Shown piece by piece: positions 25,101-35,265 of a DNA stretch of 64,000 nucleotides. Numbering within the stretch: the first letter of the stretch is position 1; each line of letters opens with the position of its first letter. Below the pieces are notes generated by a model, which did no database searches, was not told where the DNA came from, and worked only from the letters and a program-made list of their open reading frames with translations. Source of the stretch: Acheta domesticus (Eukaryota; Arthropoda; Insecta; Orthoptera; Gryllidae); the NCBI GenBank assembly GCA_031308135.1, contig JAHLJT010002630.1, positions 99,286,918 through 99,350,917 of the forward strand. The letters are read 5' to 3'. Both the position numbers and the translations under genes were made by a program.

Positions 25101-27703
25101 TATTTGATTGCTTTCACAGAGTGACAGTATTCTACATTAATATGAGCTGAAAAGCATCTGCTTAGGACTGGTGAATGCGGAACAACCCATCGATTATCCA
25201 CTTGTGTATCAGAATGTCTACCCAAAACTGCAATGTGACCACCATCTTCAGGCGAACGTCTCCTATAAAGTGGATATCCATCATTGTCTGACTGAGCATG
25301 AACAGTGAAAGAGCGTGGGAATCTCTTATTGCATTTACCATTGACCATACATGGCGATCGTGAATTGTATTCTCCACATGGTTCATGAATCATGTGTTTG
25401 GAAACAATTTCGTAAAGAAGAGGATCTTCTTCTTTATTGGGTATCTCAGCACTAATAATTAAGTCAATTTCATCTGGTTGTATTTTTCTTTGAAGCCAAA
25501 TCAGAATATGAGCATGGGGCAATCCTCTTTTTTGCCATTCTATTGTTGACATATGGCATACAGTTGCGCCAAAAATGTGGTTTTTGGTGATCAAATTCAT
25601 CAAGTTTTGGTATTTCAGATGAAATACATGTGAAATAATATCATGTCTCTCATGAGGATTCTGTCCCACATACAATTCATGTCTGATTTCTGGCCATTCG
25701 GGGTTGCATGTCATTGTAATAAAAAGATCAGGGCGACCATGGTGTCTCACGTATGTCATAGCATCCTGGGTTTTCTCATGGAGGTACCTTGGTGAACCAG
25801 TAAAAGTAGATGGTAAAATGACCTGCTGTCCAATATTTAGTGGATTTATGTTAGCGTCATTGTTAATTGCATCTCGAAGATGAATGTAGTTCTCTGCTCT
25901 TAATGTTTTTTTGATTTTGTTTGATATATTCAAGTCTTTCTGTAATTTTAGCAGCCATGTCAACAACAAACTGATTCAATAATTGCTGGAACATTAGCAG
26001 AAAATTCACTGTACCTTCCCTCACCATAAATCTATAAGAATAGTATTGCATGCAAGATATTTTCTTTGAAAGGTTTTGGTTTGCTCTTCCTGAAATTACT
26101 TGTGGAATATTAATAGAATACCCATCTTCTCCATTAACAAATATGAGAGGATACTGAAGAGGGTCGTAAGCACAATGTAACTCTGAAACACGCTGTAACT
26201 TTCCATTTCTACTGTGCAATACAATATCTCGGTGCCCTTTATATTCATCCACCAGTAATATAGCCACTTCATTTGTTGTTGGTTGGTTGAAACTGCCTCT
26301 ATGATAATTGACAGGGATAATGTCAGCTCGGATAAGGATTTTGTAATCTAGAATATTTGGAGGTGCTTGTTCTATGGCAGCCTTGAAACTTTTAATATAC
26401 TGATTGTGTGTGTGCAACAAACTCTGTATCATTTGTATAATTTCTGGATTTAAATTAGGTACAATATTTTGACGCAAAGACATTTGGTCTGCTTCAGAAA
26501 GGAAATACACCTGCAGGAATCCAGGGTTCGTTGTTGGAAGTAAACTACCAATGCGATGATAAATTTGCCCTGAATTTTGAATGTAGGCATGTAAAATCCT
26601 TCTTTATGTTCTGTACAGCCAAAAGATGTCATCTGAAAAAGACTGTTGTATTGTCTCAAATGGCGTAGGAAATGCTTTGATAATGGATGTTCACCAAGTA
26701 GCAGGCTTTTCAAAATGTCAGGAGGCTCCACTAAAGGCCTTAACTTTACTTTCCCATTAGAACAACACATGCTATTATGTTCGAATGCCCATTTTTTTGC
26801 TCCACAAAACATACAAACATTTTCCATATGACCAATCTGAATATCTGAACTATGCAAATAATCAAATTGGGGGTCATAATGAAAATCTGAGCTGCTTCCT
26901 AGGGAATTGTTGGTAATGACTTCTCTCCTTGTAGTATTGTCGTCTTCAGTAAGTTGCTCTTGCCTTTGTGTAGCCGATTCAGAACTTTTATATTCTGCCC
27001 ATCTTTTCGCACTTTAAGTATGTTTTGACAAATGCGTCTTCCGCTTCACCATTGTTTTCAACAATTTAGAATTCACAAATTTCTGTAAATAAGAGGTTAT
27101 TTTATAATTTTATAAATAAGAGGTTATAAAATATACGATATCTATGTTATGTACATTGTACAATACTATACATTCTGTACTTTTTACTTCCTCAACCTTA
27201 CTCAACTACATTGTATATTATTGTACTTTTTACTCTCTCAGCCTAACTCAACATTATACTGTATATTATTACTTAATACATCTACATTGAAATTCCTTAC
27301 CACTGTTGTTACGGCTGTCTTTCAAACGATACACAAACGTTCTGAACTAACATTCACGGACATGTGTAAATAGCCGTACTCAAACCCCAGCGAATTTCGT
27401 AATAATTCTGGCTGTTGATATCAGACATCCTCAGTTTTCACGAAGATTGCGCCTCAGGTGGCGCAAAGCTAAACTATTAACATTGATGCATTCTTGAATC
27501 TACGATGTAATGCTAGTCGAAAAATGTCCAGAAAAGTAATTATTTTGTGAATATGTTAAGGTTTATGGTTGTAAATCATAGCCTATGTTACTCCAGACCT
27601 TTAAAGGAAGCTAGTATAAAAGTTTTATCAGTATTGGTTCAGTAGATTCAGAGATTATCGCGTTGTAAGTCAGTGCAGTTCTGTCTTTATATATTAGTAT
27701 AGA
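22161..27703 (-). mobile_element. Autonomous Helitron with both termini
   Basis: On the minus strand the element starts TCTATACTAATATATAAAG at 27703, directly after an A. It ends with a GC hairpin CCCGGGCAACGCCGGG, TACTTCAG and CTGG at 22161, directly before a T. This is the Helitron signature: 5' TC, 3' hairpin plus CTRR, insertion between A and T, no target duplication. Length is 5543 bp. Inside lies a RepHel coding region (22776-27052). Confidence 0.85.
22776..27052 (-). pseudogene. Helitron RepHel (Rep/helicase), three frameshifts and one stop
   Basis: Rolling-circle replication initiator fused to a Pif1-type helicase, which in Helitrons nicks and unwinds the element for transposition. 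The N-terminal part has zinc-binding CMFCGAKKW and CC residues (about 26740-26830). The Rep domain has the HUH motif GLPHAHILIWL (about 25510-25540) and the tyrosine motif YITKYVNKG (about 25090). The helicase has Walker A APGGTGKTF (about 24050), Walker B IIWDE (about 23820), GDFRQTLPVI (about 23690) and the C-terminal motif INKAQGQSF with LYVALSRV (about 22870-22950). Breaks: an in-frame TAA at 27014-27016 soon after the ATG at 27052; a 1-base loss near 26570; an extra A in an A7 run at 25906-25912; and a 1-base loss near 23120. The longest intact frame is 23111-25969. Confidence 0.92.
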
Positions 27704-28325
27704 TTTATAACTTTTCAATGTACATTAAGTAATGGAACCATGGTTTGTAGGTTAATTTTTCAATAAACAACAGATTAGGAAGTTACAAGTATGATTCTTC
27801 GTAGAAGCCAGTGGTTCGCTTTCACGATTCGTGAGTCACGAAGTTGATTCACTATTCACTAGCGCCACCACAAAGCAGACGTACAATCGAAGAACTACCT
27901 AGACGAGAAGCCAATTTACTCGGTTGAACTGTACAAATCGTCAATTGAAAACGCGGGAAAATGCGGTGGCAATGTAGGCGGAGGCCGTTTGGGAACATGG
28001 CGCCAGTTTCAAAATATGTCATATGTGTATTGTTATGACAACACGTACTTATAATATGTAAGGTTAATGACAATTGAAATAATTAAGTTATTAAGTTTAT
28101 TGATAATTTAAAATGAAATAGCTATAAGTAAATAACTAGTGGACTTTCTTGTATAATGTATAATGGTTATGTAAATATGTAATGAATATATACGTAGCTA
28201 ATAATGTAGGCCTATCTTTAATATTTCAGATATAAGTAGATATAATTGTCGCCTTTCGCATCACTTGTTGGAAAGCTATTACGCTCGGAGAATATGTTCC
28301 GCAGTCGTATAGAATCCAAATTGTG
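27704..28325. other. No gene seen
   Basis: A moderately GC-rich patch at 27790-28010 has paired GATTCGTGAGTCACGA-type words, then AT-rich DNA. No supportable open frame. Confidence 0.35.
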
Positions 28326-28328
28326 ACC

Positions 28329-28425
28329 ACTAAGCTACCGAGTCAACCAACGCTTTGAACGGTTTTCATGAGCGTCTTATGACCCTCCTCACCGTTCAAA
28401 GGTTTGGTTGACTCGGTAGCTTAGT
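28329..28425. repeat. Inverted repeat with tRNA-like arm
   Basis: CTAAGCTACCGAGTCAACCA (from 28329) is complementary to TGGTTGACTCGGTAGCTTAG (ending 28425). The arms extend to about 34 bp around a loop of about 30 bp. The right arm is also the 5' part of the tRNA-like sequence that follows. Confidence 0.8.
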
Positions 28426-28485
28426 GGTCAGAGCAGCTGGGCATAAACCAGAAGGTCCGGGTTCGAATCCCTTTCGGGCCGACCA
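28406..28485 (+). tRNA. tRNA-like sequence, probably SINE head or pseudogene
   Basis: It has an A box TAGCTTAGTGGTCAGAGC, a B box GGTTCGAATCC and a nearly complete acceptor stem (GGTTGAC with GCCGACC). The anticodon stem has a mismatch, the base before the anticodon is C instead of the near-universal T, and the T stem is imperfect. I therefore favour a tRNA-derived repeat over a functional tRNA. Confidence 0.4.
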
Positions 28486-30670
28486 ATTCTTTTAACAAAT
28501 TTAATGATATAAGTAGAAAATTTATCTTTATTAAAATGCTTGAAATGCCTTGTCTTCTTAAACTCACTTTTATCAGAAAAATGTATCTTTTTAAGCACAC
28601 ATGACCAATAATATGTCTACCAATGTTGAATATATTTGTCTCAATGACATTCATTGCATAAACAATATTCAGAAGTTTCTTCAAAATTCAAATAATTGTT
28701 CTTCACCCTCATGAACGAAACATTTACTCAAAATTCACTAGATTATTATATTTATTGGTGAAGTAAATTATTTCTTATAAGTAATAAAATGCCCATGAAG
28801 TCCAGTCTATTTTTAAAATAACTTTGTAATTTGTATCACACAGGAAGAATTTGAGAGTAGAAGATGAGCACTGATGGGATGAAGATGAAAGGGAGAGGTG
28901 GGTATCCCACTTGTGCATCAATGAGAATGCCAGCCTGCCTTTACAATTTTCTTAATGTAAGTTATTTCTTTTTAAATGCATTTATTTATTTTTTTGCATT
29001 TTTTATTTTCTTTATTTTCCAAATTTATTTTTATGAAATAATGTTATCTCTATTTTCTTATTATTAGGTCCTGATTAACCTGAAGAGGTTGAGCAATCTA
29101 TAGTGCCTCATAATAAAATTTATATACTATCATAATAAATATTGTAATAAAGCTCTGCAATGTAGAAAAAAAATTAAAACACGTACATTAATATGCAAAC
29201 ATGTTTATTTTATGGAGTGCACATTAACATTTACAAGCTTTGGCCATTTTTTTCATTTATCCACTATTGCCAAGCACATAAGAATTTTTTGAGTCACGTC
29301 TTCTGTTCTAGAAACTAATTCTTCAGACCCCATTGAATGTTAAAAAAATCTTGCAAAAAAGAATACTTTTGCCATCTTTCTTTATTCGGAGGAGATGATA
29401 TTCTTTACTAATTTACTTTCTAAGAATAGAATTTTCTAAAAACAAAAAAATTGGTGACTGCTTAAGATCCTACATAGTGTTTCAGTAATTGGAAAGTAGT
29501 CATTGCCGAAAGTTCTGGGATTTTGGTATTTCATTAGGAAATTATATTGTGTGAATATCTAACAGCAATGAAGTTTACATATGATTTCTGGGAATATATT
29601 ATTGTTAATCTTCCTCCAATAAAAATTCTAAGGATGTAATACCATGCAAATTATTCGAGTTTGTTTGATTTTAATAAAATCCTAAATAATTTGATGTTAA
29701 TTTTTTTTCATTTCCTTTTACAACTTGTAAAAGAATTACAGTTCTTGTCTTCAACAGCAATATGTACTTTTATTCTGAAAGTAGTAAATTCTTCCTTAAT
29801 ATGCAACATTTCTTTTAGCATTTCCAATTTGTACCACTTCCCCCTTCATACATTAAAACCGATATCCCATCTAATTGTTAATTTTTCTAAAGAAAGTTTT
29901 TTAAATGCTGTTCACGTATTACAATAGCACTTTTATATATTTGAGAAACACTATTTAACGATTTACTCTTGTACGGAAAAAAACTCTTAATTCGCAAAAA
30001 TATAAAGGTTTGAAAAGTTTTCATAGCGAAAGTAACTACGAACGGAATATTTCACCATCATCACAACTACATATAAGTTTTAAAATATAGGCAGACACCT
30101 TCCTATTGAAGGCAGTTATTTCGTAGCTAATTTAATTTCGCTGTCGAGTGTAACCCAACATACCGCCAAAATGAACGAAAACAAATGAATGACAAATGAA
30201 CACCGAAAAAGAACGACTATCTTGCTTTCTAAACACATGCAAAAACATTGACACATTAGCGCTGTATAGTCGTGTACGGGAGGAGAGCGAACTACCAAAG
30301 TAATGGTTGGTAAACCAATTGCAACCGATTCCAACGGTTGAAAAGGCAGGAAAAAATCGTTGATTCATCCAATCACTCCTTAACATCACTAGTCCAGAAC
30401 AGAAGCAGGTCGGCGACTACACTCGACTACACCTATATACTGCGATTACTGTAACTTTGCCCCTGACATTTGGTCAGGTCATTACGGCCAGCTGGTGCAA
30501 TTTTCCAATTGAGAGCTGACACGTCACTACCGCGTTGACAAAGATTTTTTGAAGAACAAACGATTAGTGTGTAGAGTGAGTGTCTGATAGTTGAAAGTCG
30601 CCCCGCGTAAGAAATCATGGCGACGCGCGCATTTTGCTGGTTACCGGCGGATATACAGTTGACTTACAGT
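28486..30670. other. AT-rich intergenic DNA
   Basis: Frames of 60-90 codons are low-complexity or hydrophobic and show no domain. 30100-30620 is somewhat less AT-rich but still without a recognisable exon. Nothing to annotate. Confidence 0.4.
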
Positions 30671-30671
30671 C

Positions 30672-30673
30672 TA

Positions 30674-30721
<48 letters not shown>

Positions 30722-30722
30722 T
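30672..30722. repeat. (TAA)n microsatellite
   Basis: About 17 TAA/AAT units. It abuts the 3' end of the minus-strand LINE at 30767-32434, so it is either that element's tail or its target site. Confidence 0.9.
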
Positions 30723-30766
30723 GGATTACGCACTAATGTGCACTTTCATCTCAGTTTTATCCGTGT

Positions 30767-32434
30767 TTATTCTTTTGCATATTCTGTGATGGATTTTGTC
30801 CTCTTCATACACTTTACCAGATGGTATCTGTCGCACATTTCTCCGCACCCACTACACACGCATTTTTCACACGGTTCGTGGAAGCTCTTTGTTCCACATA
30901 TTTTGTGGTGAAATCCATGCACCGCCAGTCTAGTCACTACGTGTCTCAGTTCACATCCCGCCTCCGTCCAATTTCGGTTTATCATAGCGTCTGTTGTGTA
31001 GAATTCTGGCCAGATTTCTTCTTGCCTCTCTTTCCGTTCCCTTATCACTGCTTCTGATGCTTTTGTGCTGGGGAGTAGCATTTGGCACCTTAAGTCTTCG
31101 ATCAGTAATGTATCTCTCATTAGTACATACACTAGTCTTGTTGGTGTATATTTCGACACTCCTAACACTCTTTTCATATATGTTGATTTTAGCTTTTCTA
31201 ACATTTTCATCTGTTTTTTTGTTAATTGCTTCCATGTTAAGCTGTTCCATACGTGGCCGTAGGTATTATTTTTACCTCAATTTCATCGCTGTTTCAATGC
31301 TCAGTTTTCTCAGGTGTCTTATCTCACTTATGCTCCTGGTGGCAGCTTCCAGTCGTTCATTTAGGTGCATTGTAAATATTCATTTTGTTTGTATTGTTAC
31401 TCCTAGGTATCTTGGTGTCTTCGTTATTTTTAACTCTTCTCCGTTACAGGTTATGACTTCCTTTGGTGATGTTTTCCCCCTGTTCTAAATATTGCTAATT
31501 CAGTTTTTTTGTATTTATTTCAAGTTCGTTTTGTGCTGCCTATTCACTCAACTTGTTTACCGCTTTCTGTAGTTCTTCTATACTTCCTGATGCAATCACT
31601 ACATCATCAGCGTATATGTATGTTTCCACACATGTTGTTTCCTTCTTTGTTGCACTTGCTAAATCATTCATCATCAGATTGAACAGAAGTGCACTTATAG
31701 GGTCCCCTTGCAGTACTCCGATGATCTGTTCAATTTTTTTTTATGTTGTTGCTTTGTCTTGCACATCAATGTAGTTTTTGGTTAATATGTTAATTACTAT
31801 CCTTGTGAGCCACGTTTTTCCTGCTTTTTCTATCATTTTTGCAGTTGCTCTTTGCCTGTTTACACTGTCAAATGCTTTTGAGAAGTCTACAAATACTGTA
31901 TATAATTTTCCTTTAGGCCTTTCTAGTTGGTTTGTTATATTTTTCATGAGACATTCCACTGTCATTATTGTAGACCGTCCCTCCCTGAAACCGAATTGTT
32001 CTTCAGCAAGTATTGGTTCTATTACTGGCGTTAGCTTTCTTACAATCAGTTTTGTAAATATTTTGAATATCGTCGCTTCTAATGCTATTCCGCGGTATGC
32101 ATCTGGCAGAGGCGTATCTACGGTATGGCAGCCATGGCACGTGCCATGGGCGCCACTCACAAAGGGCGCTATTTAGAGTATACCCGCTAAAACAAATACC
32201 AATAACCCTCATTTGAGCTATCCTGATAGGGGCGCAAATTGTATGCTTGCCATGGGCGCCTGAATACCTAGATACGCCTCTGGCATCTGGTGCGCTTAAA
32301 TCGCCTTTTTCTTTGTACAGTAATTTCATCCTGGCTTTGCGCCATTCTTCCGGTATTGTGCCTTCTTCAAGACATTTATTCATTAGATTTGTCCATTTTT
32401 CCTTCAAAAGTAGGAACAAACATTCAAACGACAC
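30767..32434 (-). pseudogene. LINE reverse transcriptase remnant, split by a hAT-like MITE
   Basis: Order on the minus strand: pre-RT linker (EEWRKARMKLLYKEKGDLSA, to 32290); then, after the MITE 32107-32282, RT blocks YRGIALEATIFKIFTKLIV, EEQFGFREGRSTI and motif A VFVDFSKAFDSVN (31741-32098). Next come LQGDPISALLFNLMMNDLA and motif C YIYADDVVIASG (about 31580-31710), and a C-terminal part ending in a Cys/His cluster (CEKCVCSGCGEMCDRYH, about 30830). Frameshifts and stops lie between 31210 and 31740. The clade is not certain. Confidence 0.85.
32107..32282. mobile_element. hAT-like MITE, copy 2, with exact 8-bp target duplication
   Basis: 176 bp with ends CAGAGGCGTATCTA and TAGATACGCCTCTG. 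The flanking 8 bp are identical, GCATCTGG at 32099-32106 and 32283-32290. An 8-bp duplication with CAGAGG termini is the hAT signature. It splits the LINE RT frame at its PDA residues. Confidence 0.92.
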
Positions 32435-32759
32435 CTTTCACCATTGCAAGAAAATATTCAAATAATAAATAATGTTTCTTTTAATTTTACATAACAGGAA
32501 ATAGAACAACACATACATTTATAGAATAAATGAGTAGATTAAAATATATTTTCAAAACATGAACAATTAAGACTAAGATTCCACTACACGATATTGTAAG
32601 CCTAGTATAGTGGTAAAACATGGATAACACAAAGGCAAAAAATAATTGAGTTCCTAGGCCAATTTTAAAAATAACAATTACATTAAGTCAAGAAAGAAAT
32701 GAAAACATTTAAAAAATCAAAAGAAAAAATGTTTCACTAATCACTCAAGAGAAAACTCA
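32435..32759. other. No gene seen
   Basis: AT-rich DNA upstream of the LINE remnant. No open frame worth naming. Confidence 0.4.
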
Positions 32760-32766
32760 CTACAAC

Positions 32767-34537
32767 CAAGGCCGTCTAGAAGAGTATATTAGAAGGCCTG
32801 AGCCAATGTGAATGTCACGTGATCTGACGTCACAATCGGTGGCTGAACATTTTTCGTTTTCGCATAAGCCCTTGTCAACGAGCTAGAATATTTTAGCTAA
32901 TTAGCCGTTGTAGGATACGCTTAGATGCGAACGGATGTTCTAACAATTCAGCAATAATTGCATGCTCGGTTTTCTGCATAAAAATAATTCCTTCGTTCAT
33001 TATCTTCAAGTAAGCAAGGTATGTCTACTTCTAGTATTGAGTGATACGAGGATGTGGAGCAATTATCAATTATTTTGTCTAAAACATGTTGTAATATGTT
33101 TTGTTGCTTGCACTTGGATGTTTGGTTATACTATTATACCCTGCGTTTTTTTTCAGTGAATCCTTGAAAACTGTCCTTAAAGGAAGGCATTTTGAAAATT
33201 AGGCAGGCGAGATACATGAAAAAATGTCAAGCAAGTGGAATGTGCTGTGCTATTGATCGAATTATGATGGATCGACGGAACGCGTTTCAACTTTCAAATT
33301 TCCAAACAATCCTGCTCTGTGGCAGAAGTGGATGAAAACATAAATAGGAAAGATTTTGTTCCCTCAAAAAACTTGTGTGTGTTAAACCCTTCGATTCAAA
33401 ATTATTCTCTACCAGAATAAGGCAGTAAGAAGAGATGGTGTCGAAATATTTTTTAAAGGAACGTATCCGACCATAGTGAAAGATGCATACCCTTCTATCT
33501 CAGTGAACAGCCTCACCACTTGACGAATACTCACCAAGTGTTTCAGAAATAGATATCTGAAAATTTTGAAATTTAGTTCCTGAAGCATGAAAATCAAAGA
33601 ACTTTATTGAAGGACTTTGTACAAGATATAGATCCGATTAATGGAAAACACAGTTTTGAGTTGTGGACAAATTCTGCCCACATTAATAGAACATAGTGCT
33701 TTGTGTATGTCGAACATTTTATTAAATAAACACTGTACATTAGGAATGTTCAGTGATAAATAGAACGGTTTCAAGAATGTAAGACGCAAGATCACAAAAG
33801 TGAGTGCAAAATAAAGACATTAAAGTTAATTTAAAGAGTCCAAACAATTGTAATATATTTCCAAAGAGATTGGTGTCTTTTGAATAATCTCATAAAGTCT
33901 TACATAATCTGCTGGAGTATCTTCTGAATAAAATATTGCTTTTCATCCTTTTTCTTCTTCCTTTTTAGCAGCTTGAATTTTATTAACTTACCTATTAATA
34001 TTTTACTGTTCCTTACAATGTTAACAAATATTATTAATAATTATTAATACGGCCATCAGAGAAATATCTGGTAATGCATTCTACTAGCTGTACTACTAAC
34101 TTCCACATTAAATTAAAGTAGACAATTTGAAAGAAATAGAGAAGGAAAAGTATAAATAGAATTATCATGAAGGTACTTAACTTCTTATGAGTATCAGTTA
34201 TAGCAGCAAAATTGTTTTATGATTCTACAAAATTTTATATTATAAGTAAGGTAGTATGTACAAACGTTTGAGCCTTCTTAATATGTTAATTTACGTGTAC
34301 GAAAATTGTACAATATCGTAATGCCTTAATACAAATAACTCTCTAAAATAAATTCCTAGCTCAAAAAGCGTCAAAAAGGCTTAATATTTCCTCGTGTTAT
34401 TTTAAACAAGTATGGGTTTCCGTGCGATTTTAAGAACTACATCTCTGTTTAAAACGTGGACAGCATGCATTTCCTGCCAGCCACCCTTCGTGACGTCATT
34501 CGAAGCAGGAGCAGGCCTTCTATTCTAGACGGCCTTG
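32767..34537 (+). mobile_element. P-element-like DNA transposon with THAP domain, decayed
   Basis: Inverted termini CAAGGCCGTCTAGAA...AGAAGGCCTG and CAGGCCTTCTATTCTAGACGGCCTTG; the left copy has an 8-bp insertion. Matching subterminal TGACGTCA words lie about 60 bp in from the left end and 45 bp in from the right. Flanking CTACAAC occurs at 32760-32766 and 34538-34544 (7 bp). Inside is a broken THAP domain. Total 1771 bp. Confidence 0.75.
33220..33500 (+). pseudogene. THAP domain of P-like transposase, frameshifted
   Basis: Across frames one reads a Cys start, then VSTFKFPNNPALWQKWMKT, PSKNLCV, HFDSKLFSTR and FKGTYPTIV. These match the FxFP, W-x-x-W, C-x-x-HF and closing PTI motifs of a THAP domain. 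At least two frameshifts are needed. Further right, FVQDIDPINGKHSFELWTNS (about 33590-33700) may come from the transposase body. Not functional. Confidence 0.7.
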
Positions 34538-34750
34538 CTACAACACCCCGCTTACGGCAATACGGACAAGGTTTTTGCCGTATGCAAAATGGCGCCCTAG
34601 GTGGCCTCACTGCCAAGGCGAGAGTCATCTATCTAGGAGTACATATACACATCATTGGTTTATTCATGCTCACGATACACTACTGACTGGTCATACCTCG
34701 TGTTACAGAGATGTGCTATTCGATATATCGATACATGGTTATCGTTACAA
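34538..34750. other. No gene seen
   Basis: Short mixed sequence between the P-like element and the MITE cluster. Confidence 0.4.
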
Positions 34751-34987
34751 TATACTTCGGCTTTTCTTTCTTGGCGCACGAGGGTGTGTCAATAAACCGA
34801 AACATCTCATGGTATTTCGCGTCGTTCTCGATTGTGCCGCTAGGATGTCGCATGATCGCGACTGTATCGAGCAGTGCTGGCGATAATGCGACTCCTGGCG
34901 GCACAATAGAAAACGACGCGAAATACCGTGAGATATTCCATTTCATTGACACACTCCCGTGCGCCACGAAAGAAAAACCGAAGTATA
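34751..34987. mobile_element. Palindromic MITE, subfamily 1, copy C
   Basis: 237 bp. Ends TATACTTCGGCTTTTCTTTC and GAAAGAAAAACCGAAGTATA. The centre reads GTCGCATGATCGCGACTG followed by its near-complement. Flanked by AA/TA, compatible with TA insertion. Confidence 0.9.
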
Positions 34988-35265
34988 GTAACCGCGGCCT
35001 GCACGATATCCTGTGGGCCCTGCATGAGATGTTTCGTGAAGACAAGACCCCACGCGCCAAGAAATAAAAACCCAAGTACATAAATGCACGGAAGAGCGCG
35101 CCACGGGCGCAGGGGAGATTCGCTACCTGGCGAGGACGGGCGCACCTGGGAGGAGCTAAACCAGCACAACCCCTTTTCAGGGCTACAAAGAGCAAAGAGC
35201 CAGGGACAATCACACAACAGCTCTTTTATACTTGGGTTTTTCGTTCTTGGCGCACCAAGGTCTCG
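34988..35265. mobile_element. Truncated copies of the same MITE family
   Basis: A right end (CACGCGCCAAGAAATAAAAA CCCAAGTAC, finishing about 35079) lies just after copy C. A left end (TATACTTGGGTTTTTCGTTC TTGGCGC) starts at 35227. Between them is unrelated GC-rich DNA. Neither copy is complete. Confidence 0.65.

Noticed and set aside
28406..28485. Functional tRNA gene
   Set aside because: The anticodon loop lacks T before the anticodon and the T stem is imperfect; more likely a tRNA-derived repeat.
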